Part shown: piece after piece, positions 36,541 through 48,936 of the stretch
Numbering within the stretch: position 1 is the stretch's first letter
How the letters are laid out: every line of letters begins with the position of its first letter
From: Pholis gunnellus
Lineage: Eukaryota; Chordata; Actinopteri; Perciformes; Pholidae
Direction of reading: 5' to 3'
Assembly (NCBI GenBank): GCA_910591455.2
Contig: OU342806.1
Coordinates: 17,180,841 to 17,244,840, forward strand
DNA length: 64,000 bases
The notes under the pieces: model-generated
What the model was told of the DNA's origin: nothing
The model's input: the letters and a program-made list of their open reading frames with translations, nothing else
Database searches by the model: none
Translations under genes and position numbers: made by a program

Positions 36541-37554
36541 AAACATCCTCAGTAACTGTTGAATTATTTCTTCTTCTTCTTCTTAGACAATGTTTCACAT
36601 GTGATAATTCTTTCTTCCTGTCATGAAACTCAGCATTAATAATTTGACTGCAAGTCAATAGTTTTATGAATCTGTGAAACAATTCTAACAATAACTTTGG
36701 TCTAACTCCTGTTTATGATGTCTCAACTAAATTGTAATCACTATCATTTCATTTGTTGTCCAATACTGTTTTCACAGTTTCACAATTTCTTCCATTAAAA
36801 ACTTCAAAGGCGATAGCTGTGCAACATCAATGATGGCAAACATTTTTTGCCGCTTGAGACTAAAAATCAGCAAATATTGTCCTGTGCTGCCTTGTTTTTG
36901 ACAGTTGTCTCTTGTGAGCCCTTCAACTTTATTTGGAGCTTAGTCACTGAAGAGCCCCTATTAGGAGTAAGATGTAGCGTTTGAAGTCGTAGCCTTATTC
37001 ATAAGTCTACATTTTAAATGACATTGTTTTGTTTTTTTAATCCATTCTTGCTTTCACATTAAGCCCCTAAAATGTTTAACATATAAATAGCATTCTCAAA
37101 ATCATCTAAATGATATTGTGGAAGTAGCTGGAAACATCTGAGAAAAAAACTGTAGCGTGTTATTGTTTGCAGATAGGAAGCAAGTAGACGTGGTATTTTT
37201 GGCAAATGAATACACCTTTAAATATATGTGAATGCAAAATTTTAGAATATTGTCAGTTTATGAAGAATACGTCTTTTAACTTTCTTGAATAGACTTTGGA
37301 TGCCAGTATTGAAACCTGAACAGTATTCTGATAATGCAGTCCCACATTTTGACTGCTACCAGTATAATTCCACTAGTTTGTTGCCCCGTAACACCGTATC
37401 AGTTTAAGTGCAGCTTACTGTTACTAAAGGTCTGAATAATGTTCCCAGTCGCCGCTTAAATAAGCTGTGTATGTGAATGAATTTGAACAGATGAATTCAA
37501 CCGAATGTGGTGTGATACTGTGTCACGGTGCTGCAGGAGCAGGACAGGCATCCA

Positions 37555-37900
37555 TCCCATCAGTTATCTTTAACCACTTATCCTGTTTAGGGCCGCGGGA
37601 GGACAGGCATGAAGGACCCAAATGCAGATGCAGGGACTGCCAGATTCACCGAAGTTATTTAATGACACAAAAGGTCTAATGATAGCAACAGGCAGGCCGA
37701 TACAGCTGGCAGACACAGGCAAACGAAAACTCCTGACAGCAACGAAAGATTACACAAACAAAGTGACCAAAAGACAAGGGGAGCACAGAGACTAAATACA
37801 TAAGGCAGGGGACAGGTGACCGCAGGGCTGACAATCAACCACGGACTGCATATAAGAAGCAACAGGTGAAACGGATAAGGGAAGGGCAGACGATCACACA
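37555..37900. repeat. Interspersed repeat fragments
   Basis: Begins with CCACTTATCCTGTTTAGGGC, the usual opening of the repeat seen at 36270. It switches at about 37590 to a different repeat carrying GGACCCAAATGCAGATGCAG and an A/G-rich body. This looks like one element inserted in another. Confidence 0.5.
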
Positions 37901-37948
37901 CATGGGGAAGCAGAAGTTATGTACTTATTTAGTAAAAAAATACAATTA

Positions 37949-38659
37949 TTTGTATTGATTGTTAAATTGATCAATTATCGTCATCCTCATTATTTTCCCG
38001 TATATTTTGACAGAGCACTTCTAAAATCCGCATTGGCTTCGAAAACTGCCAATACACACACAGGGAGCAACGAAAGAAAATCACATAAAGCACATAAATC
38101 AGGCTCCTGAGAGGTCAAAAATGGTTCAAAATGATGCCAAACTGCTGTATTAGATAGATTGAACACTATTAGTGATACAACAAGTGAAATATATAGTTAT
38201 ATAGTATATAAAATTAGCATGGGAGAGCTGGAGCACAAGGGCGTAGGTTTGCATATGGTCCATAGGGACTAGTCACGACCAAAGATTGGGAAAGAATTTT
38301 CCCCACCAATATTTTGTTAATTTGAATTGCCTGTTAGAAAAAAATATTTTGCACAATATATTTGCAAACTCATTCGTATTATTATTAGTGCTGGGCAAGT
38401 CAACGCGTTATTATCGCGTCAACGCATTCATTAATTAACGCCGACAATTATTTATAGCGCGTTTCTTTTTATTTTGAAAGTCCGTTGCTCGCTGGCAGCG
38501 GTGGAGGAATGGAGACTACTGGACATCGCTGCGGTAAAGCCAGCAGACACTCAGATTTCCGTGCTCAACTCAGCAGACACTTACATGTTAGTGCACCTAT
38601 ATGCTGAAATTCACGGTAAACGCATTCAAACGGCACAGATCGGGAGCGAGCGAAGGACT
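37949..38659. repeat. Direct repeat, copy B
   Basis: Near-identical partner of 23756-24436, same orientation. It retains about 25 bases that copy A lacks near 38400-38430. Unlike copy A it continues rightwards into a complete element with both ends (38225-39645). Confidence 0.9.
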
Positions 38660-39645
38660 TTGAAAGTTAGCGGAAAGATTAACGTGAGACAACATCCGGT
38701 TTCCTCAGACTAACATCCGGTTTTCAGAATAAGATGCCAACAAAGTATGAATTATATTCACATTAAGTATAAAACATGCTACCTGCATCTCGTGAGTTAA
38801 AGGGAAAATACACCTAAATTGTGCGTAAAGTGTCTTTATTCTTTGATCGCTGGGTAACCATCATCACCTCGGAGTTACAGAATTATATTGATCAACAGTA
38901 GAGCTGCATTCACATGCTCTGTCATTGAAACATTGTATTCCTGTTGCACAGCAGTGGAACACGTTTCACATGACGTCACACACTGAGCACAGACAGTGCA
39001 AGAAATATAACTGCTACTGTGTAAAGGGAATACTGCTGTTAAAAAGCACCTTATTTGTTTAAAGTGTGCAAAGCAAATCTTATTGTTCATATAGCAGTAT
39101 TTTTCAAATAAAAGTGCGCAATACACTACTTTTGAATTAATTTTTGAACTTTGCCATAACAATGCGATTAATCGCAAAACATCCATGCGATTAATCGAGA
39201 TTACAAATGTTAATCGTTGCCCAGCACTACTACTAATTGCATAAATAAAGGAAGAAAACACTTTATTTATAGCCTATTAAGTGCTGCAGGTTAGATTTAT
39301 CTTTTTTGTCTTTTTTGGCTGCACAACTGGGAAAAGTTTTTTATATATATTTTGGATATAGAATATACTGTTACTGTATATTGGCATTTTAGCAGAAAGT
39401 TTTTTATTCATTTATTTAATTATTTATTATTATTATTATTTATTTGCTGCAGAATACTGTTTTGTATTTAAACTAAGGTTTTATTACTGTTATGTTTAAA
39501 TCAGTTCCAAGTTACACAAATGTTAATATATTTTATTAATAAAGTTCTGTTCAACATAATATCAACACATTTTTTTTTATATGGCGGGGGGGGGCAGTGT
39601 CCCTACCAATGCTGAGACCAAACCTACACCCTTGCTGGAGCAGCT
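38225..39645. mobile_element. Outer DNA transposon with inverted ends
   Basis: The left end has AAGGGCGTAGGTTT with a downstream ATAGGGAC (38237-38268). The right end has GTCCCTACCAAT and AAACCTACACCCTT (about 39599-39634), its imperfect reverse complement. A second TIR element is inserted inside. No transposase is visible, so it is non-autonomous or internally deleted. Confidence 0.6.
38386..39229. mobile_element. Inner (nested) TIR element
   Basis: The left end TAGTGCTGGGCAA (38386-38398) and right end TTGCCCAGCACTA (39217-39229) are perfect inverted repeats. Just inside both ends are GCGTTATTATCGCG / GCGATTAATCGC words. The 844-base body has no transposase. I could not see a convincing target-site duplication. 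Confidence 0.75.
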
Positions 39646-40705
39646 GCTTCAAAAATTTGAATTTGGCCCGACCTCGGACGACTTTTCCGTACAAAACCCT
39701 CTATATCTCTGTATGAAGTGAAAATGTTCTGTAGAGACTACTGACATGTTGTGCTATGATTATGGAGCGTTTTTAGGCTTACTGCTGCATTATTTCAAAG
39801 ACCAGGTACAATGAAAGTGCTTTTTTTTCCAGGCGAACCTGAACACTTTCAATTATTTTTGTGTTCCATCTTCATCTTGTATTAACCAGTAACATATACA
39901 CCGATATTTACAAATCTTAACAAATCTCACAAGTGTTAGTGTTATTAAACCATCAAAATTATTCAAATAGACCTTGTAGTTAGAGAGGGGGACTCTTGAG
40001 TATGGGTATATATTTCTCGAGCAGAGGCCTAAAAATAGGCTTAGGGATTAAAAGGGACTGAGGTAAATGCAAGTTGAATATCTAGAACCAGGTCTTAATT
40101 TAGGTACTTGTAAATTCCAATCCACAAAAAGGCAACATTAACTGTAATTGAAATTAGAACTTAGAACAGATTTGAACCACTTCATCCATTTATTAGTCAG
40201 TTGTTCAATTAACAAAAACGTAAATACTCTTATGTTAAAAACACTCTTCAAAATTACATAAAGTGAGACTGAAAAAGTCAGAATGACACAGCAGGGACTC
40301 AGTGATTACATACAGTATATACATTAGCTTTGTGCTACTTTCTATCACCATTCTGTGTCTGAAACATGTAAGTTGTATGGACAGCGCAACCCCAGATAGG
40401 CAGATTAGACATTTTTTACTGTGTTTACAGTAAGATGAGGTCAATTTACTTTTAATATGATCTATATAATCAAATGACAATTAGCAAACTAGATATGCCA
40501 TAAGCAGGCCAAGATCATAGTTGTTGAGCTAGTTAAAAGATCATTTGCCCTCATCCCTACTGAAATGTGCACCAGGTTTGGAAAGAGTATTAAAACATGA
40601 AGACAAGTATAAGGTAAATTCTGGAAGTCGAGTTGAGTGCACTGTGTTGAGTGATATGAGATGTAGGGAGACAGGGGAATTTGGGCGGTTGTTGAGTTGG
40701 ACCTC
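39646..40705. other. Intergenic / 3' UTR of STXBP3, no other gene
   Basis: AT-rich sequence without supported ORFs. The part nearest 40705 is likely STXBP3 3' UTR. A minus-strand AATAAA lies at 40189-40194. Confidence 0.4.
40189..40194 (-). terminator. Candidate STXBP3 polyadenylation signal
   Basis: AATAAA on the minus strand, about 510 bases past the STXBP3 stop codon. Plausible by position only. Confidence 0.3.
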
Positions 40706-43700
40706 TCAGGCGTTGTTCTTTTCCTCTATTGTAAAAGTCTCCATGGGGCCTTTGCTCAGAGCCTTGATGTCATTCAGGAGACCAGTCGGGGTCAAAATGT
40801 GAGAAGACCCTGGAAACAAAGTATAATGAGCCGCTACGTCCCAAATTAAGAGTAGAAGCACTTTCACAACTCTGACTGGCTCCAGTAGGTGGCGTAACAC
40901 AGCTTCAAACGGACAGTTTCCAGGTCAAGAGACCAATTCAACTGAAGTTCAAAATGCAAAAACCTTGCATTAATGCTCACCTATGATGACCTCGCAGGAT
41001 TTAACGGCCTGGGTGACCTCGTAGGCACAGCGCATCTCAGAGTGGCAGATTCCTCCGAGAACAAAAACAATGAGGCGTGCGCCGCTCCGGCGTTCGTCCT
41101 GAGCACTGGCTTTGTGCTTCTGACGGGCACTGTGGAGCAGGACGACGACAAAAGACATTCACTGAGACAAAACTTCAAATAAAATAAAAAAATGTGGGAA
41201 GTGCATGTCCAAATTGTGGAAAGAGAGAGCAAAATCAACACCCTGGCAAAAAAGACAGAGGAAGCGAAGGATGGATAGTCAGAACTAACTAACTTCCAAA
41301 AAACAGACACTTCGAAATCCTTTAAAATAAAAATAAAAACAACACATTAACAGCTGGAAGTGACAGCACACATCATCACTAGAGGGTGCTAGTTCATCAC
41401 ACTCTTGCCGTATGCATCGGTCTGTAAAAGCACAAACGGGGACACGTCTGAGTGTAAAACATGTCTTTCTGAGGGACACATTACTTTTGAGTAAGTGACA
41501 GGGTAAAGAAATAAAGAGATATGTTTAAGCAGTGTTGTAATACATGGAAACTCAACCCCAGAAAAGGCCGGATTGGAGCATTTCTAATTTATTTCTAATT
41601 ATTGCCAGAAACTACTGACTATGTGAATCACACTATCTAGTGCAGTGGTTCCCAAACTTTTTCTGTCAAGCCCCCCCCTTTGATGATAAAGGAACATTGT
41701 AATCCTACATATAATAATGACTGATCAAAGACAAGATGTGCAAGTTACTCAGTGCTTTCTCTAGATCATATTCCTATTCCTACATGTAAATTGCTTTCTG
41801 ACATTCATTTGTAAATAAAATAAATGTATTTCTTTTAAGTGCAAATAACCTTATATTTCCCCACATTTAACAGAAGGTTCTCTCAAACAAGAAAATGACA
41901 TATCCAGCAATGATTGATGTGGATTTACTTTGTTCCGATTGCTTTTCAATAAAAGCTTTTTGTGACATACAAAGAGTGCCACAATTTAGTTTCAAGGTGC
42001 TTGTTCACATGATACAGTTTCCAAGTGTCTTTTCAATGTAGTGGGCTTCATACTGTCTGCTGCCAGTATTTTAAGACACACAACACACTGGGGTCTCTCT
42101 TCTTGGCCGACCATAGTGCTTGTAAACCCCGGGGACAGATACGCCTCGTTATATTTTCTTGCTTTTACCTTTTTTCTCCCCCTCTCTTTATTTCTTAGGT
42201 GCAACCATATGATATAGTGCCCTAAACTTGCCCCCAGTGCCCCACCTTGTTTGCAATTGTATTTGTTATAATTCTATTTTATATTATATTGTTTTACCGG
42301 TGTGTGTGTGTGTGTGTGTGTTGGTTGGTGATGAAGCCGTGCCCCCCCCCTGTAGTTCCACTGATGGAGTGTGATAGAAACAACGACTGTACCTGACAGC
42401 TCCGGAGCCATTCCAGGCAGCAGGACACTCAGACTGGTGCGGCCACTCTTTGGTGTCCAGTTTGTTCTCCACAGCATCCTGAAAGGAACACATCTTTAAT
42501 GTCTCGTCCCCAGAGAGAACAGAGGTTTTTGGGGCAAACCAGTGTCATAGATTTGAGGATTGACTCTTGCTTGTACTGATGCGAGATAACCTGCTTGCAT
42601 TCACATGCACATAAATGTAGAACCCGATCAAAGTTCAGCAAATAGTTCCAACAAGCCAACACTTAATACCAGATTTCAAATACGGGTTGTGATTTCACAT
42701 GGTGGTGCTATCCCTTCTCTTCACAATTGTAACACAAGTTTGACGTTTCACTTAAATGACGTGAAAATATTCAGTCTGTGCAACTACTTAAAAGTAGAAG
42801 ACCCCTCCAAGTTCCAAACTGGGACTAATCTTTGGACTACGGAAAAACCACATCAAGATAGAGCTTAAGATAGAGAAACAAACAATCTATTGGCAATTAG
42901 AGCATGCCACTAAAAGATTGTATGCTGCCACACGGTCGGTTTCCTGATGTAAGAGGAAACTGTTCACCACAGTTTACAGTAAGCAGGCGCTCTGGTGATG
43001 AAGACTGCTCAGAAAAGACTTTTCAGGTAATAACAGGAAAGGGAAGTGAAAATGAGAAGACACAAAGGAACATATTATATTACAGATCAGCCTGATCAGA
43101 GCACCACCTTTTCAGATTACTTTTCAATCCAATTTAACCCGTTTAAATTAAAAAAATACAGTACATAGGAATTCCACCAGCAACAAATTGCTACGATGAG
43201 CCCTCCCAACGGGTGGAACACAGATTTAAGCTTTACAATCTAAACTCTCTTTGTGGCCAGTTTCCTCAACTGGCATCACTCGATACCAAAATATGGAATC
43301 TCAGTTCTGTGAAATTACAGAACTGAGATTCAGTAATCAGGTTAAATGCCCTCATTTTATGACCGAAGGGGACTGGAGTAACTCTGCCTCTCAGTTCCTT
43401 ATGTATTTCAGAGAATTGTTGTTTTTAATGCCACAGCATCAGCGCTGATATATTACCCATGGCTGACGGCTCATATCATTTATATACCTCAAAACAAACA
43501 AAAGAAAACAATCTCAAGAAGAGTACAGAGTGTCCCTCTCTACATTACAAGCCCTTACAAGGTAGCAGGTGACCTTCTTATCCGCTCCCATCTATACACA
43601 CTTTGAATCACCGCCATCCAGCCGCCCCCAAATTATTTTCTCTGAAGTTGTGCTACTGTATTCATTATGGTATCCACAGCTGCTAAACCTCCTGTTAAAC

Positions 43701-46508
43701 AAAGCAAGTCCAAAAGACAGTTCTCGAAGAACCGTCTGTAAATTGGATAACGGTGTAAATGCTATGTGATCATTCAGTTAGTAATATAAAATGAACAATA
43801 TGCTAATCTGCTCTCACTGACCTCCATCACATCTTTAATAACAGGAGTCCATCTGGAAAGGTTGTACGTCTGATCCTGGGAACGGTCGCGTCTGGTGGTT
43901 TTGCGAGGGAACAAACTGGGCTAGAAGCAGAAGCAGAAGAAACAATAAGCAGGATTCAGTTGAGACTGAATCACAGAACTGAATAGATGAACAAGACCAG
44001 AAGAAGAAGAAGAAACTCAGAGTGAACCACGGTGAAGGATCCACACACCAGCTACAACTTCTAACCCATGAGTTTAACATCTACAATCAATCGTAATCAA
44101 AAGCTTCAATCACTTCGTCTTCTGCACATACCGTAGTGATGATAGGGACCCCCAGCTCCTTCCAGTTCAGGATAAACTCTCGCTCCGCCTCAATCTTTAC
44201 ATGCTGGATGAGTTTGCTTAAGTTCTCGTCGGTTGTTCCTGTTGACAAACACCAAACAAACAAACAAACAAACAAACCAGCATGAAAATCTGGTAAGGTT
44301 TATAGAGGCTCCATGCTCTTAGTCAAGAAATGATCAATACGGTCTTGAACAAGAAAGAACATTTCAGGTTTTGGGTCCATTTCGTGGTCTTTTTGGAGGG
44401 AATAATCTGTAACTCTTAACTGGAAAATATCCCCGGCATCGCAACAGTATTCACAAATATGCTGTGGTATATTTCTGTAATGTAAAAATGAAATCAACCA
44501 ATGCTTCATCTCTGTAATTTTAGGATTAGTAGTCACATGAGTATGTATGTCAGTTTATATCCTGACTTACGGATTCCCATTGCCTTACACTGATCTTTAA
44601 ATGTCTCTTGGTCACTCTGAAAGGTCGCTGGGACCCAATGGCTCCAACGGAAAATACTACTTTACGGAATGCTAATGAACAGAGAGGAGACTAGGAGACA
44701 AGGAGACGAGTCTGCTGCAGGAGAGGTTTGCCGTACCGCTGAGGCTGAAGATGTAGAGCAGCACAGCTCGGATCTTGTCGTGGGTGCTGTACGGGTGGAG
44801 CAGCACCGGCAGCAGAGTCCTCATGGGGTCTTTCACCTTCATCCCCTCTACGTCCGACCCCACTGCAAGGTCCTACGCAGAGATAAACCATCTTTGTGAA
44901 TGTTTGCACTTTTTTAAATATATATTCATAAAGCTCCATTTCACAACACAATTCCACAGAGTCTTCTCTCCTGAGGAGGTGGTCAGAGGTCAGACTCGGC
45001 ACAGACAGACCTGTTCAGCTTTGCAGAGTTTCTCCACGTTGTTTGCGAAAAGTTGCATGCAGTCCTCGGCCAGCTGCAGATGAATAGTTTTCTAGAATTC
45101 AGAGAGAGAGAGAAAAATTAAAAACAATATGAACAGAACAATGGACAAGTATTGTTACTACTGGAGAGTCCCTTTAATGGAAGACAAAGATACTGTTAGA
45201 GGACAGAAATGACGTTCTGCTCCGTTTCTGTGCTAAAAACATGATGAAGCCAACCCCACATAACAGCAGGCTTCAGAGGCACCACACCCAACCACAGCAT
45301 AATGATCACGCACAGCTCTATAATTAAAGATACCACTCAGAAGGCAATCGAGATAATACTGGTGCCACATACCTCGGTCACCTGTTTACGGAATGCGGGC
45401 ATCTTCTTCATCATCTGGGCCAAAGTGCTAATTGTGATCTGAAATAAAAACGAAATGTTTGCTTAAGATACGCATTTTAAGTGTGAAGCGTCCCTGAAGC
45501 ACACGAGAAGACACCACAGCACTGCACCTTCCCATCCGGCTGTTTCTTGTTAGCGGCCATTTCCTTTACCAACTTGCGGATTTGTCTGTTGTGGGGAAAG
45601 AAAATAAAAAAAATAGAGTTAGTGGAGGGTTGAGGTGTGGAAGACAGAAACGGGACATTTCCATCCTTCAGATCTTAACTTACTCTGAGACCTCGGCGAT
45701 GTGCTTGTGCCTCAGCTTAACCCAGAGCATGTCATCCTCACTCAGCAAGGCCTGCTTCTCTGAGCCATCTTTAGCCTTGTAACTGGAAACCAAAACAAGC
45801 AGATAACCGGTATTGGCTATATTGTCTAGATAGAATAGCTCGTCTTGTATACGGGCATAGCAATACGGTGCCGTAAGCATAGTGTGCGTGCGTGAACACG
45901 GTGGGATTCAGCGGGGGAAAAGCTTGTATTACGTGTAGGTGTCGCTCTGGATGTCGATGAGGTCGTAACCCATGGCCTGGTAGGTCAGCTCGTGCAGGAT
46001 GGGGCTGACGGGGTCAAAGCCTCGCTCCACTATCAGCAGCTGGGCCTGAGTCTTTCCCTTGTGATGAGAGGAGGGGGGGAATACACAGACAAAGTTAAAA
46101 TATAACAACGCATTATTTAAAATGGAATCTTTTCTTCCCTTTTACAAGCTGTCAGTGTCCAGGTCCCCCTTCGCTCGCTGGGCTAAGACCTCGTTTATTC
46201 TGTCAACACTCTTTGTTCAGAAGGCGTCTCACCTTTTTCGTGCCGCTGTCATCCAGCGCGTAGTATTTGGCCAGTTTGTTGTCCACCAGCTCTGCAAGGG
46301 TCTTGGCGTTCTCCATGTTGCCGTCTCTAGTTATGATATAAAAAACATTTTCATGAGTTATCACAGTCAAGCTAATACACACCAAGGTGGAACTAATACC
46401 GCTGTTTGATAGAGGATATCGTACTGGTTTGGACCACTTGTAGAAAAAGTGTTTTGTTGCCCATTTTTTCTTTTTGTTCGATATGGTCCGACAGTTGCTT
46501 TTGTAGAC

Positions 46509-46554
<46 letters not shown>

Positions 46555-48936
46555 AGGTATATTATGTGAAAAATAACAATAAAAGCCACACAGTGCTTTT
46601 GTTTTTATTTACATTTAAATAAAGTTGATGTTGTTCTAAGCTACGTTAAAGTGAGGTGACGTTTGTAACTGTATCTGAGCTTCATTTCTGTTCTGCCACA
46701 GCAAAGCAACATATTATACGGTCTCGGTTCCATCTTTTCTTGTAAAAAGGTCCCACTCTGCTTGGGGGCTGAGGTGTGTCGAATGCCGAGACACCAAATC
46801 TTCTCTGGCTCACTTCTTGTATCGAACCCCCGGGTACTCGTCCAGCGTGGCACAGAGCGTGACGAGCTGGTCTGCGAGTGTCTCCAGTGTCTTCTTTTTG
46901 TCCTGGCTGTTGGGACTGTAGATGCTGTGGAAAGCCCCCGGATTGTTACACGTGAACACCTGAAAAGCATTCAACACACCGAGAGTAAAGTCTCCAATCA
47001 GTTCTCTGACTCCAGAACCAAAAAGGCACAGAATTAATTAATATTAATAATTAATAATAACTACAGAGAATATCCAGTTACAGCTCCAAAGCCACTGGGA
47101 TAATACAACAGTTTGTAAAGTCATGACATCATGGCTTAAAGCAGCCAACACCCATTAGAGTCACTCAAAACACTGAAAATCAGTGGCAACATGAACTCAA
47201 ACGTCATCTTCCCTACAGTCTGAAAAGAGGAAATGGAGCGCTACAAAAGAACCTAAAAAGAGCACAATCTGCAACCACTCACTTGAGCCTCTTGTGGCAG
47301 GAAGGACATGTTTATTTCCTTACAGACTCGGATGTACGCCGCACAGGACCGCTTCATGTTGTTAAAAAGCTCATCGGGACAGTCTGTGGGACCAAAAAAA
47401 GCGTTAGTTTCTATGTCGTCTGTTTGACAACAACAACAACAAAAAAGTCAGTGAAACAACATTTTGATCATGTTGGATGATGTTTTTTTTGTCGGTACTT
47501 TTGCTTTAATAGTGATTCAAGTTACTTACAGTCAGTGAAATAAACATACACTGCTTTGTATTTAGGTTTGGGCTTGAAGTCAGCAATAAAGGCATCCACA
47601 CACTAGAAAAGGAAATGTAAGGTATCACAACATAGTTTAGCAGAAATGAAAACTTGAATCTGAATGTGACATCATTACAGGGATATGAGGGCACACCTTA
47701 GCCGTTGGTGACATGAAGTAGATGGCCTTCATTTCTGGAACAGGCTCTCTGCTTTTGAACAGGTCCTCCACGACTAAAGAAACACAATATATACATACTG
47801 CAGTTTGTTCCGCGTCTTTTACTAGTATTATATCTACACGATCTGTAAAATAAACTTACTTGTTATTTTTTCTGGTATCAGATCGGACATTTTGCAGCAT
47901 GATGAGAGGAGCTTGGTGGTGAAGGGGTCCAGAATCAATATCTGTGAAGATAAACAGGTAGCGGGTACGTCAAGTTGTGTATCGCTCTGTAATAGGCTGC
48001 TAGAAATGACAACTGTGCACGAGTGTTATCAATCACATACAAGTTGCATCTGTAATGTGGAGTTGTCCTACCTTCCATACTTCCGACTTCCTGCAATCCG
48101 TAATAATTGTATCTTTTATTCCTGTAAGAGACACAGAAGATGACTCATTAACAGAAACCCTCATGAAGAACAAGAGTGGAACCAGAACATGTTCATGAGT
48201 CTGCTGCTGACACACGAGAGGTTATAATTTAAACAATCCATTAGATACATCAGTCATTGATCAAGTAAACAGCCTAGTGGGAAAAACAATGTGTACTGTT
48301 GTGTTTCATGTTATTTTAGGGTCTTTACATGTGTGATGAGCGTTTGTCATGTGAATGTATTTTACTATAAATAATGAATGGAAACCAACTGTATCGGTTG
48401 GTTGTTTATGACAGCCTGGGTCTGTTTGGTCAACATGTAGCGCTGACTAATAACCATGGAGTGTAACGTTGTGCTTTCACATTTTAGAAAACTTCACGAC
48501 AAAACTTAATTTACTTGTTGTGTTAACGTCAACCGTCTGCTGTGAGGCGGGGCTCCAGACAGAGAGCGACCTCACTGCGACTAACTTAACGTTGCGCTCA
48601 ACAGAAGCGAGACACAAAGAGTCCGTTTAAGTTAAGTAATGACAAACAACTGCGCACACAACGCACAAACCAAAACACGGTGTGCGGTTATCAGCCTCCC
48701 GTTATCGACTCCTCACCCAATTCAAGTGTGTACTTCCGTTGCGTTGAACAGCAGAATGTTTGACTGTCATTCCAAGATGCAAAGTCACAAACCAACGAAG
48801 AAGCTGTTCATAAAACACCACGCGCTCAGTAGCGCTTTGTTGCCCTGTTCCACGTGCACATTAAACACTCTCCCGTCGGGGCGAACTTACTTTTCCACAC
48901 GATTCGTTTCAACCCGTGATCTGGACCCGTTGCCAT
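40706..48936 (-). CDS. stxbp3: Syntaxin-binding protein 3 (Munc18c), complete, 19 exons
   Basis: A Sec1/Munc18 protein that binds syntaxin-4 and controls SNARE-driven fusion, including GLUT4 vesicle and platelet exocytosis in mammals. Minus-strand exons: 48891-48936, 48072-48121, 47860-47941, 47697-47773, 47530-47602, 47283-47383, 46814-46959, 46233-46326, 45933-46057, 45684-45782, 45528-45585, 45373-45438, 45011-45091, 44737-44872, 44132-44238, 43822-43920, 42393-42478, 40981-41129, 40706-40809. All phases close and they sum to 592 codons plus stop, the human length. Diagnostic segments: SCCKMSDL in exon 3, VERGFDPVSPILHELTYQAM near residue 235, TYNLSRWTPVIKDVME, AAWNGSGAVSARQ, LIVFVLGGICHSEMRCAYEV and SSHILTP near the end. 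AAWNGSGAVSARQ and the LIQHVKIE-type linker favour STXBP3 over STXBP1 or STXBP2. Confidence 0.97.
40882..40895 (+). promoter_or_regulatory. CTCF-like motif
   Basis: CCAGTAGGTGGCGT, in the last intron of STXBP3, is a good match to the CTCF core. Confidence 0.4.
41376..41390 (+). promoter_or_regulatory. CTCF-like motif
   Basis: TCACTAGAGGGTGCT, in STXBP3 intron 17, differs from a strong CTCF core at only a couple of positions and lies 0.5 kb from another site in the same orientation. Confidence 0.35.
41640..42206 (-). mobile_element. hAT transposon relic with BED-type zinc-finger N-terminus
   Basis: The plus-strand edge at about 41643 reads CAGTGGTTCCCAAACTTTTT, a standard hAT terminal sequence. 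On the minus strand, 41992-42204 keeps a 70-codon frame with KYNEAYLSPGFTS, PQCVVCLKIL and MKPTTLKRHLET, the start of ZBED5/hAT-Charlie-like transposases (C-x2-C ... H). The last zinc ligand appears to be Cys rather than His. The catalytic part is missing, so it is a deletion derivative lying inside STXBP3 intron 17. Confidence 0.7.
42299..42320. repeat. (GT)n microsatellite
   Basis: About 11 GT units in STXBP3 intron 17, just beyond the hAT relic. Confidence 0.9.
46511..46552. repeat. (GT)n microsatellite
   Basis: About 21 GT units in STXBP3 intron 7. Confidence 0.95.

Noticed and set aside
36038..36691. A 217-codon minus-strand frame
   Set aside because: It runs antisense through a common dispersed fish repeat and has no domain, so its length is not evidence of a gene.
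44300..44536. 78-codon minus-strand frame in STXBP3 intron 14
   Set aside because: It lies between two well-defined exons whose phases already close, so adding it would break the known Munc18 frame.
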